A stretch of DNA of 21,598 nt, taken from positions 1-21,598 of the IMG/VR virus record IMGVR_UViG_3300025323_000028; one strand, 5' to 3'. The DNA comes from a virus. The translations under genes were made by a program, and so were the position numbers. The notes under the pieces were generated by a model. That model did not search any database and was not told where the DNA came from. It was given only the letters and a program-made list of their open reading frames with translations. This document shows, one piece after another, positions 15,022 to 21,598 of this stretch; within the stretch, counting starts at the first letter, position 1, and every line of letters begins with the position of its first letter.

Positions 15022-16245
15022 TTAGGCAACGCCCTTAAGCAAAGCGTTCTTTTCGAAGTTGACTCTCTGCAAACCGACTTCGGTTTTGTACTGGTCTACT
15101 TCCTCGTCAGCATCGTTGTCTTGAATGTTAGTTTCGAGAGAAGTGTCTCGACCATTCAAAGGACAATGCTTTAAGGTTGAAAGATCCAATACGACTCCCA
15201 TGCCAGCATACTGATTGTCGAACATCGGATGACGGACAATGTTTAGTGTGCCAAAGGAAGACTGGAACTTGCGAATTTCCACGCCGTAGGTCTTATCGGT
15301 CGGGACGATATACATCTTGCTGGTAGCAAAACCCTCCAAATAGCCGAGGACGGTATTTCCACAGAAGAAGTATTTTTCGCTTGAACCATACTTGAAGGCA
15401 TAGTTCTGCAAGAACGATCGGAATTCAGCTTCGGTTAAAGCAGAACTTGATTCATCTTGCACATTGCCAGCGGAGATGATGGCTTCCAAAACACCTCCGG
15501 ATAAGCGGAGAGGTTTGCCATCGGGACCGGTGACCTCTTTCTTTTCACCGAACCAATATGCACGCTCGATTTTCTTGGCTTGCTCAATACCGTGTTTAGC
15601 ACGCAAGTATTTGAGATCCGCACCCGGGTTACCGGATGGATAAAGCTTCGAAGCGTTCTCGGTTGCAGTGACACCGAATTTGGTTTTGAAGATTTGGGTG
15701 TAGTTGGTGACTTTTACGAGCTTAGTCGTATTGGAATCGCCAGACTTTGATCCTTCCTCAAAAGCTGGACCGATGACTAACAGCCAGTCGTCATCATTGA
15801 TGGCGGCCGCCGCAGTGGCACCGGCTCCACGAGATACGGTGAGTGTGTTCGTGGAATAGTTGATAGTGGTGACACGCATGATTTCACCAGTTCGAGTGTT
15901 TTTAATCAGGTCGAACTTGGAGAAAATTGATGCACCGGGACTATCAACGACAATGTCGGTAGCACCGGCTATGTAGCCACCGCCGTTGTTGATTCGAGCC
16001 CAGACGCCAGAGTACTGATCCTCATATTCAGTAAACTCTGGGTTGTACACGACTCTTTTTTGGAGAGCCATGCCCTTGAATTTGCCACCACCGTCGCCAA
16101 TCTTTCCGATTTGGGTCAAGAAAGCGGTGAGCGGTGATTCGCCTGGTTCAAGGAGAAAAATTTTGTCATCGACATCGGGAATACGCTGTGATTGTTCAAT
16201 CGTCAGCGTATTCCTCGTTCCGATGAGATGGGTTGGTTCAGGCAT
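15022..16245 (-). CDS. Major capsid protein (HK97 fold, SU10/DUF5309 type)
   Basis: A 407-aa shell subunit. It opens with THLIGTRNTLTIEQSQRIPD, then FLLEPGESPLTAFLTQIGK, as in DUF5309/SU10 major capsid proteins. A beta insertion (about 91-158: GGYIAGATDIVVDSPGASIF to DDDWLLVIGPAF) is typical of the group. The middle has KVTNYTQIFKTKFGVT and an EQAKKIERAYWFGEK helix (spine helix region), and the end has EVGLQRVNFEKNALLKGV. There is no protease gene or obvious cleaved N-terminal delta domain, in line with use of a separate scaffold. It lies directly after the scaffold gene and carries the duplicated leader AAAACAAACTTATG. Confidence 0.9.
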   Translation of the reverse strand: MPEPTHLIGTRNTLTIEQSQRIPDVDDKIFLLEPGESPLTAFLTQIGKIGDGGGKFKGMALQKRVVYNPEFTEYEDQYSGVWARINNGGGYIAGATDIVVDSPGASIFSKFDLIKNTRTGEIMRVTTINYSTNTLTVSRGAGATAAAAINDDDWLLVIGPAFEEGSKSGDSNTTKLVKVTNYTQIFKTKFGVTATENASKLYPSGNPGADLKYLRAKHGIEQAKKIERAYWFGEKKEVTGPDGKPLRLSGGVLEAIISAGNVQDESSSALTEAEFRSFLQNYAFKYGSSEKYFFCGNTVLGYLEGFATSKMYIVPTDKTYGVEIRKFQSSFGTLNIVRHPMFDNQYAGMGVVLDLSTLKHCPLNGRDTSLETNIQDNDADEEVDQYKTEVGLQRVNFEKNALLKGVA

Positions 16246-16262
16246 AAGTTTGTTTTATGTTA
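16241..16262 (-). promoter_or_regulatory. Duplicated leader / translation start element (copy 1)
   Basis: The 22 bases around the capsid start codon differ at one position from 14524-14545. The core AAAACAAACTTATG replaces a Shine-Dalgarno sequence. Because only this short piece is conserved between the two leaders, it is likely a functional start-site element rather than leftover duplicated coding DNA. Confidence 0.5.
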
Positions 16263-16304
16263 GAAAGCCAGCGACCGCTTACGAGACCTCAAATCTTATA
16301 AGTG

Positions 16305-17159
16305 TCACCTGACTTTGTTTGGGTTGATACTTTCGCCCACAAGATCATCAAAGGGATTGTCTTTGGGCGTTTGGCCTTTGGCAGTTGATGTACCGCCTCC
16401 GACACCGGATGCATTTTCACGCTCGAGATTTTTCACTTCCTCTTTTTTAAGAGCATCTTCGGCCGCTTTTTTGGCTTGCGAATCTTTGGTTATGGAGTCG
16501 TAGGCCAGCTGGAGAGTTCGGGCATTGAACGGAAGCTTTTCTTTCTCGATGATGTCGAGTACTTGGTGACCCAGTTCGGGTTCCTTGAAGTCCTCGTGTT
16601 CACCAATCCATTTGTCTATCTCAGCTTTCGTCTTTGCCTTTGTTTCTCGTTCCTCAAGTTTCTTATCAAGAAGAGCTTCTATATCGGGCGTATCCTCTGG
16701 CTCATCGTCACTGGACTTCATAGCTTCGGCGAGTGTCGCTTTTAGCTGTTCGGCCAGCTGTGGATTCTTGACTAAGGCTCGATCAAGCACAGAGAGAAAC
16801 TGATCGTTTTTCTCGGTGGCAGTTTTGAGATCATTGATCTCTTTGCCTTGCTCGATGATCTTGGTCTGGGCTTCGTCATAGGAGTGTTTAGCATCCTCCT
16901 CACTCTTAAACTTGCCCCAGAAGGACTTGTCGCCCTCGGGTTGTTTGCCCTCGGGACTTTCGCCTTTATCGGCAGGCGTTACGCCAGATTGATCTTTAGG
17001 CTGTTCACCTTTAGCGTCTGGTTTTTTGTCAGGTTGGTCTCCGCTCGGAGTGCCCGACGGAACGGAATTGACCGGTTGTTCCTTACCGACTGCATCATCG
17101 AACGACGGAGTCGTTGGTGTTGCGTTCGGATCGGCGCCGGCATTGTTTGGTTTTTCCAT
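16305..17159 (-). CDS. Capsid scaffolding protein
   Basis: A 284-aa protein with the composition of phage scaffolds: a disordered Pro/Gly/Lys/Asp-rich N-terminus (1-80, several PEGKQPEGDK-like stretches), then helices with charged heptads (about 92-135, SYDEAQTKIIEQGKEINDL; 165-250, LDKKLEERETKAKTKAEIDK), and a basic, flexible C-terminus ending NPNKVR. No Cys or membrane segment. Scaffolds guide capsid subunit assembly and leave or are degraded before DNA packaging. It starts after the terminator-bearing gap and precedes the capsid gene by 59 bases, so scaffold and capsid probably form their own transcription unit. Confidence 0.8.
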   Translation of the reverse strand: MEKPNNAGADPNATPTTPSFDDAVGKEQPVNSVPSGTPSGDQPDKKPDAKGEQPKDQSGVTPADKGESPEGKQPEGDKSFWGKFKSEEDAKHSYDEAQTKIIEQGKEINDLKTATEKNDQFLSVLDRALVKNPQLAEQLKATLAEAMKSSDDEPEDTPDIEALLDKKLEERETKAKTKAEIDKWIGEHEDFKEPELGHQVLDIIEKEKLPFNARTLQLAYDSITKDSQAKKAAEDALKKEEVKNLERENASGVGGGTSTAKGQTPKDNPFDDLVGESINPNKVR

Positions 17160-17363
17160 AGGCGTATTAATTGCAGATTGTTCTTTTTAAGTCTGACCTC
17201 ACGAAAGACTTTCAAAGCGTCTGCTGTTTAATAAAACCGAGCCCCTTTGCGGAGGCTCGGTTGGCTTCTCAAGATGTGGAAATCGCCAGAAATCCCATCT
17301 TAAGAGGCCAGCTGAACCCCTCAAAATTTTGGCGATTTCCTTAAATTGTTTTATATCAGGTTT
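17160..17363 (-). other. Structured intergenic region before the scaffold gene
   Basis: A 204-base gap, the longest in the late region. On the minus strand it holds, in order: an 11-bp inverted repeat GGAAATCGCCA (17340-17330) / TGGCGATTTCC (17287-17277); a second, overlapping stem with its 5' arm CCTCTTAAGATG (17306-17295) and 3' arm CATCTTGAGAAG (17275-17264), 12 pairs of which two are G-U; a terminator hairpin; and a 6-bp hairpin AAGTCT/AGACTT near 17190-17212. Because each of the first two stems has an arm inside the other's loop, they can form a pseudoknot or exclude each other. A weak promoter candidate for the capsid unit is TTGAAA (17215-17210) with TTAAAA (17190-17185), but its 19-base spacing is long. 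Confidence 0.55.
17231..17262 (-). terminator. Rho-independent terminator upstream of the scaffold gene
   Basis: On the minus strand, AACCGAGCC (17262-17254) pairs perfectly with GGCTCGGTT (17243-17235) around a 10-base loop and is followed by TTTTATT (17237-17231 including the stem's last bases). It ends or attenuates transcripts from the terminase-portal-79 aa unit, separating them from the scaffold-capsid unit. Confidence 0.75.
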
Positions 17364-17603
17364 TCATATTTTTGGTTTCATAAATTCATCGTGTATTGCT
17401 TTAACTCTAAGCAACACGACTCCCAGTCCTTCGGCTCGACCTTGATAATACCGAAGATCGTCATTGGGCAGTCCTTTGTTTAACAGCCAAGTCTTGGTTA
17501 TTTCTAATTCCTCGGCTATAAGGTCGGACAACGCTTCAAAATACTTCGTCTCATAAAAGTTGCTTATCGTTTCCTCGGTTTGTTTATTTATTTTCTCATT
17601 CAT
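17364..17603 (-). CDS. Small helical protein between portal and scaffold
   Basis: A 79-aa, mostly helical protein; family not recognised. Residues 14-42 form an amphipathic acidic helix (FYETKYFEALSDLIAEELEI) and 51-75 another with YYQGRAEGLGVVLLRVKAI, a Y-x-G-x-x-x-G/A-L pattern I have seen in small proteins encoded next to phage portals. No membrane segment. It starts 4 bases after the portal stop codon and is the last gene before the terminator. A role in portal or procapsid assembly is a guess from position only. The start context is AAACAATAAATCTATG. Confidence 0.65.
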   Translation of the reverse strand: MNEKINKQTEETISNFYETKYFEALSDLIAEELEITKTWLLNKGLPNDDLRYYQGRAEGLGVVLLRVKAIHDEFMKPKI

Positions 17604-17607
17604 AGAT

Positions 17608-19473
17608 TTATTGTTTTACTGCATTGCCTAATATCGCACCTATTTGGTTTCCAGCAAGAGGTGACACATCGGGTGATATCGCTGGTGCTTCACCGGCAGG
17701 ACTCGGCATTCCTGGATCGGTTGGTATTGGGACTGGTTGTTTCTGTTCGGAGATGTAGTTGGTTGGCTCCCAGCCATAATCCTCAAACAGCTTCATTAAT
17801 ATTTTAAACTTCTTTACCGAGTACACGGTTCCGGTCTCAGCATCGATTAATTCGTTTACATCTTTTATAAGTCCCCAGAGTTCCAAGTCTTTTGATTTTT
17901 TGAGTTCGGATGAAGAAGCAAGAGACGATGTTGATTCCAGTGACATTTCGTACTCATCATCAAAGAGTCCGTTAACGCTTTCGTCTGCTTCAGTTATAAG
18001 TCCGTGTCGGGTCAAAATTGCTATGGCCTTATCTGGCATTACTGACTTCTTTGTCCAGAATTGCTTAATCATGCTGATCCAATGGTCAAAGTGCATGACA
18101 TAAGAATTGCGAAGCATTATCAGAAATAATTTCACACCCTCAAGGGTTGCTTCTCGCATGAACGAGGCAACGGTGGCGGTTTCTTTTCTGTCAGCACCGG
18201 CCGTAGTAGTGAATTCGTCTATGCCGACAGCGATTCGCATAGCTTCCTTAATGTGATCGGGTTCAACAAATGCCGAGGAATTAACATCGCCGAATTTAAG
18301 TTCTCGGACCGAGTTCGGATCGTTAGTCCATAAGATACCCAGTGGCTTTACTGTAATGGTTGATTGTTTATATCCGGGCAGAGCCACCGGTGCGGCCGCA
18401 ATCATGCTGTGTATCTTCATTGTTACGGCATCTACTCTCTGATTGGTTATGGAGTTCAAAAGCTCTTGTAAGTGGTCAACGAGTTTCGGAATACCGAGCC
18501 AATAAAACGAGAATGGCCTTGGGAAGAACCCTGTTCGGGAATAAGGTTTCTGTTCGTGATCGTATGGATTGTCACCGTCCTTAATCTCCACCGGCGTGCC
18601 TTCCATTGGCAGAAATACGGTAAAGCGATCGTCAACCCAGCGTTCAACGACTTCAAACAGTTTTTCACTGCTGGTTGGCATCTGTACTGGATTGTTTGGG
18701 TTGCCCTCGATTGGGCTTGAGGCCTTGGTGGTTTCTCTTATACTTTTTCTAAGTTGGATTAAGACTTCTTTTCGTACATAGGCATAGTCGGTTGTATCGC
18801 CACCAGACTTTACCACTTCACCCTCGGTATTTAGGAATTGTTTCCAGACATTCTCGTTTATATCGGGGTATTGGGCTTTCATTTCATCCAGCGTCAGCAC
18901 ATAGCGATGGAATACCGGGAACGGATCGGCAATCTTTTTCATTCTTGGGTGTGGATAGAAGTTATAAATATCCACTGGGTCAAAGTCCGGTCTAAATATA
19001 ATCTTGGATGTCGCCGTCTTGAAAATAAGCTTTTTGATTTTATCCACTATGCCAACTTCTTTCTGTCTCTTTTTCTTGGTCTCTTTTCTGAGGAAGTCTT
19101 TACCAATGGTGGTTCCGCAGATGAATACTTGCAGGAAGTAATCAATCAGGTCGTCACTCATGCCAACCTCCCAGAGCCACAGTATCAGGTCTTTTAAAGC
19201 TTCATTATTTTTACCCTCCAGCTTGAAGTCGGGTGTTATGCCGACACTCTTTTGTAAAAAGGTTTTGATGTATGCAAAAACTTGGGGAATAAAAACATTT
19301 GATTGCCAAACCTCGCCGTCATTGGTTTTTTCCAATTGCTCGGCACGATCGCCGTTATAAGATGCGAACAGCTTATAACCCCGATCAAATTCGGGTTTGT
19401 AATAGTACAAGAAGTTTTTCTTGGCTTCACCGTACTCGCTATTGAATTTTTGTAGTTCTTTTGTGTTTGCCAT
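17608..19473 (-). CDS. Portal protein
   Basis: A 621-aa portal; forms the dodecameric ring at one capsid vertex through which DNA is packaged and ejected. Recognisable parts: a helical N-terminus; SNVFIPQVFAYIKTFLQKSV (about 58-77); a beta-rich wing with RPDFDPVDIYNFYPHPRMKK (about 160-179); SFYWLGIPKLVDHLQELLNS (about 322-341) with NQRVDAVTMKI following, characteristic of large P22-like portals; a helical crown with ETATVASFMREATLEGVKLF; and a Pro-rich C-terminal tail (about 575-600). Its length is in the range of P22-type portals. It follows the large terminase with one base between the genes. Confidence 0.9.
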   Translation of the reverse strand: MANTKELQKFNSEYGEAKKNFLYYYKPEFDRGYKLFASYNGDRAEQLEKTNDGEVWQSNVFIPQVFAYIKTFLQKSVGITPDFKLEGKNNEALKDLILWLWEVGMSDDLIDYFLQVFICGTTIGKDFLRKETKKKRQKEVGIVDKIKKLIFKTATSKIIFRPDFDPVDIYNFYPHPRMKKIADPFPVFHRYVLTLDEMKAQYPDINENVWKQFLNTEGEVVKSGGDTTDYAYVRKEVLIQLRKSIRETTKASSPIEGNPNNPVQMPTSSEKLFEVVERWVDDRFTVFLPMEGTPVEIKDGDNPYDHEQKPYSRTGFFPRPFSFYWLGIPKLVDHLQELLNSITNQRVDAVTMKIHSMIAAAPVALPGYKQSTITVKPLGILWTNDPNSVRELKFGDVNSSAFVEPDHIKEAMRIAVGIDEFTTTAGADRKETATVASFMREATLEGVKLFLIMLRNSYVMHFDHWISMIKQFWTKKSVMPDKAIAILTRHGLITEADESVNGLFDDEYEMSLESTSSLASSSELKKSKDLELWGLIKDVNELIDAETGTVYSVKKFKILMKLFEDYGWEPTNYISEQKQPVPIPTDPGMPSPAGEAPAISPDVSPLAGNQIGAILGNAVKQ

Positions 19474-19474
19474 A

Positions 19475-21121
19475 TTAATAAAGTTTTATTGAACGACCTT
19501 TGTGTTGAAGTGGCATCTCGCTTGGTAACTCTTTAAGTCCTTGCCATGCGAGCATTGCCGATATAAGGCAGTCGTCTTTTTGTCCTGTTTCCGCTCCCAT
19601 GCCGTACTTATTGCTTTCACTGGTGTGAACGAATGTCATCATTTGGCTTATGGTTGTTTGGCTAGATAATCCGATATCATCGTCTCGCAAACCGGCTATG
19701 AAATCATCGACCATTAAAGGTTTGGTGGTTTGAGTGGTTTTCCAGCCCAGCTCTTTTCTCTTGGTGTTGTTAGCTTTGTCGAATACTGTTCGTTGGTAGA
19801 TATTCGCGTATTCACCCTTAAGAGCGTTTATTACCGCCAGCCCATGATTGTTTATCTCGATTACGGCCAGAGCATTGTTGAACAGTTCGGCTGATTGTCT
19901 TATTTTCTTGGCGAATAAGTCCGGTTGAATTTGTCCAATGTAGCTTCCGACTTCTCGTCCGGTCATCTTGTCTATCACCGTGATTGCCGAGTCATCTTGT
20001 CCTATACCCTCGGATGGATCGCCCCCTAAGCTGTAGAAGTGTCTTGAGTTTGGTTCCTCATATATCAGGATGTCATCAAGCTTTCTTATCGGTTGTCTGA
20101 CGAATTTGCTTTGGGCTTCGATGTACTGCTTTGGTATTACTGCTTTGCTTGAGGCAACGAATGATTCCTCAATGGTGGCTGGATATTCTTGTTTGAATTT
20201 GTCGGTATCACCACCACAGAGGTTTTGGATTGCCCATCTACGCCATTTCAGTTGCTCACAGGTCAGATTTTCTTTGGCTCGCAAATCTTTCTCGTATTCA
20301 TTCAGTGTTTCGGCAAACTTTTTTCTGTCGATATCACTCGCAAATGGTTGGCTGTATTCGGTCATCAGGTGCCACGGGAGGAATATAAGCTCAAATTCAT
20401 TCTTGCCGGCCAGAGCATCTTGTACTATTTGGTAGAAGTACTCGCCGTCACCACCAAAACCGTTGGCGGTTGATTCCAGAAAGACGGAGGTGTTCGGAAG
20501 ATTCGGAATTGATTGCATCACTGATAACATTAAAGCTTTGGCGTTTTTCCAGAATGCTACTTCAGAACCGTGGAAGTTATGGATTGTTAGACCTCTACCG
20601 ATTTTTATCTTGTCGGCCGTGGCAATAACCATTCGACTTCGCAGTCCGGGGTTGCTCGTTCTGCCTTTCTCGTCCGGATTCTCAAAGACCATCTGCTTTT
20701 TGTTGTCGTACCGTCGCATTGGCTTAACATCAAACGGCAGGAGATCGTAGAACAGTTTACTCATTGAGAATATGGCATCGGTTGATTCGGGCTCGTGGGC
20801 GACAATCAGCGAGTTGGTGTTTTCAAATCTCGCCGTTCGTTCGAATATCAGACCCTCGCAGAGTGTGGACACGCCCTCTTGTCTGGCTTTAAGGATTATC
20901 ATTCTGATTGGTCTCTTTTGGGCTTTTAACTGTTTTATTTTCTTGTAAAACAGGGCTTGAGCGGTATTAAAATTTAAAGGAACAGTCTGCTGATCTTTGG
21001 TTTTTATGAACAGGCACTCCTCAATGAAATCTCTCGGATCAGCGTCGAAAAGATTCACGAAATCCACCAGCGTTTTAACCGTCGGGTGGTCTCTCTCTGG
21101 CTTTTTTGAGTATTTGTTCAT
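19475..21121 (-). CDS. terL: Terminase large subunit
   Basis: A 548-aa DNA-packaging motor. ATPase: Walker A-like KARQEGVST at 78-86; Walker B-type strand with HGSEVAFW (184-191, E187 probably catalytic); coupling motif STANGFGG at 217-224. C-terminal RNase H-type nuclease: D368 in GGDPSEG, E422 in VIEINNHG, and D516/D517 in QKDDCLIS. This is the ATPase-nuclease order expected of headful or cos terminases; the packaging type cannot be read from it by eye. The start overlaps the small terminase gene by 47 bases; the ATG at 21121 is kept because the next Met is at residue 74, just before Walker A, and the context CTAAGTTATG fits its neighbours. Confidence 0.96.
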   Translation of the reverse strand: MNKYSKKPERDHPTVKTLVDFVNLFDADPRDFIEECLFIKTKDQQTVPLNFNTAQALFYKKIKQLKAQKRPIRMIILKARQEGVSTLCEGLIFERTARFENTNSLIVAHEPESTDAIFSMSKLFYDLLPFDVKPMRRYDNKKQMVFENPDEKGRTSNPGLRSRMVIATADKIKIGRGLTIHNFHGSEVAFWKNAKALMLSVMQSIPNLPNTSVFLESTANGFGGDGEYFYQIVQDALAGKNEFELIFLPWHLMTEYSQPFASDIDRKKFAETLNEYEKDLRAKENLTCEQLKWRRWAIQNLCGGDTDKFKQEYPATIEESFVASSKAVIPKQYIEAQSKFVRQPIRKLDDILIYEEPNSRHFYSLGGDPSEGIGQDDSAITVIDKMTGREVGSYIGQIQPDLFAKKIRQSAELFNNALAVIEINNHGLAVINALKGEYANIYQRTVFDKANNTKRKELGWKTTQTTKPLMVDDFIAGLRDDDIGLSSQTTISQMMTFVHTSESNKYGMGAETGQKDDCLISAMLAWQGLKELPSEMPLQHKGRSIKLY

Positions 21122-21497
21122 AACTTAGGCCTGTTCCATATAATCCTTTGTGTTCGATCGTTTCTTTGGGGCTTCCCAGTTCACGGTCGAGTATCTCTTT
21201 GCACGCGCGAAATTTTACATTGTCATCGGCACTGCCCATAAGGGCGACAAGCATTGAGGCGGCGGTCTCAACACTCTTGTGCATGATCCATTCAGCTTGG
21301 CTTTTTTTGACTTCATTTTGGGTGTCCCTATAAGTTTCGTATTCGTCTTTAAGCAAGCCACCGAAGGCAAACCATTTTTCGACTGTTGAGACTGGAGTTT
21401 TAATCTTTCGGGCAATAACAGGATAAGACTCGCCGTTGTACTTAAGGCGAATCGCTTCTTGATACTTTGCGTTCTTGATGTCGGCTTTTTTGCTCAT
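21075..21497 (-). CDS. terS: Terminase small subunit
   Basis: A 140-aa DNA-recognition subunit that loads the packaging motor on the phage genome. An N-terminal helix-turn-helix lies at about 16-43 (AIRLKYNGESYPVIARKIKT, followed by PVSTVEKWF), then a helical oligomerisation region (58-112, including VKKSQAEWIMHKSVETAA and FRACKEILDRELG). The ILDRELG motif is common in small terminases. The ATG overlaps the TGA of the upstream frame (ATGA), and the 3' end overlaps the large subunit gene by 47 bases, so the genes are likely translationally coupled. Confidence 0.85.
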   Translation of the reverse strand: MSKKADIKNAKYQEAIRLKYNGESYPVIARKIKTPVSTVEKWFAFGGLLKDEYETYRDTQNEVKKSQAEWIMHKSVETAASMLVALMGSADDNVKFRACKEILDRELGSPKETIEHKGLYGTGLSYEQILKKARERPPDG

Positions 21498-21598
21498 TTT
21501 GTTGTATCTTGTTTCTGAATGTTGCCGTTTTGTGTATTTATAAACCGGCTACACACTTCGGCGATCGCCTCACTCTCGGTCATTTTTGATTCTTTTGA
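21494..21598 (-). CDS. C-terminal end of an unidentified gene, or a 29-aa ORF
   Basis: A minus-strand frame entering from the right edge with no stop codon. It ends in a TGA that overlaps the terminase small subunit ATG. Visible residues are 34, including an internal Met (MTESEAIAEVCSRFINTQNG, then NIQKQDTTK). Either the tail of a longer gene outside the window or a 29-residue ORF starting at 21583. The stop/start overlap supports that it is translated. No function can be given. Confidence 0.5.
   Translation of the reverse strand, partial: SKESKMTESEAIAEVCSRFINTQNGNIQKQDTTK

Noticed and set aside
14562-15029. A longer version of the 118-aa gene starting at 15029.
   Set aside because: It would read through the two hairpins and overlap the capsid gene. 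The ATG at 14918 begins the conserved-looking part and has the local start context.
1-21598. Recoding of TGA to glycine, as in some CPR lineages (Gracilibacteria, Absconditabacteria).
   Set aside because: Long genes contain no in-frame TGA, and TGA ends several genes at sensible points, including three ATGA stop/start overlaps (8020, 10873, 21494).

Overview
The window is almost entirely a tailed-phage late (virion and lysis) region. It is packed on the minus strand, so it reads from the right end leftward. At the far left lies a convergent plus-strand large serine recombinase, cut by the window edge. Genes are separated by 0-60 bases or overlap as ATGA, apart from two structured gaps. The standard bacterial code is used: TAA, TAG and TGA all terminate genes, and no long gene carries an in-frame TGA. 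The style of the recombinase (GECGCFITTE zinc ribbon) and of the small VTT/DedA-like membrane protein is the one I associate with Candidate Phyla Radiation (Patescibacteria, Parcubacteria-like) genomes. The host is therefore probably a CPR bacterium, but this rests on recognition by eye, not on a search.

Layout in transcription order (right to left): an open frame entering from the right edge; small and large terminase; portal; a 79-aa helical protein; an intergenic region with a rho-independent terminator and nested inverted repeats; scaffold; HK97-fold major capsid protein of the SU10/DUF5309 type; two hairpins just after the capsid stop codon; a 118-aa protein with a C-terminal HeH/SAP-like domain; a 259-aa beta-rich virion protein; a right-handed beta-helix tailspike; a 433-aa protein with 25 exactly phased 14-residue repeats; a BppU-like Ig domain protein; a gp6/gp11-like head-tail adaptor; a beta-propeller-like nozzle candidate; two small proteins; a LysM virion protein; a 1058-aa internal virion protein with a nucleotidyltransferase signature; and a lysis cassette (XhlA-like protein, zinc amidase, holin).

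No tape measure, tail tube or sheath gene is present, while an adaptor, a nozzle candidate and two large putative ejection proteins are. This points to a short-tailed (podovirus-like) particle. After the lysis genes comes a VTT-domain membrane protein gene with its own sigma70-like promoter, probably a cargo (moron) gene, and then the convergent integrase. Replication and lysogeny-control genes are not in the window.

The most notable observations are: the 25 x 14-residue Y-x-x-D repeat protein; the NTase signature inside a putative ejected virion protein; an A-rich, Shine-Dalgarno-less start-site motif (AAAAC..YTATG) before most genes; two structured intergenic RNAs flanking the scaffold-capsid block; and a G-quadruplex/hairpin in the odd 3' end of the integrase gene.
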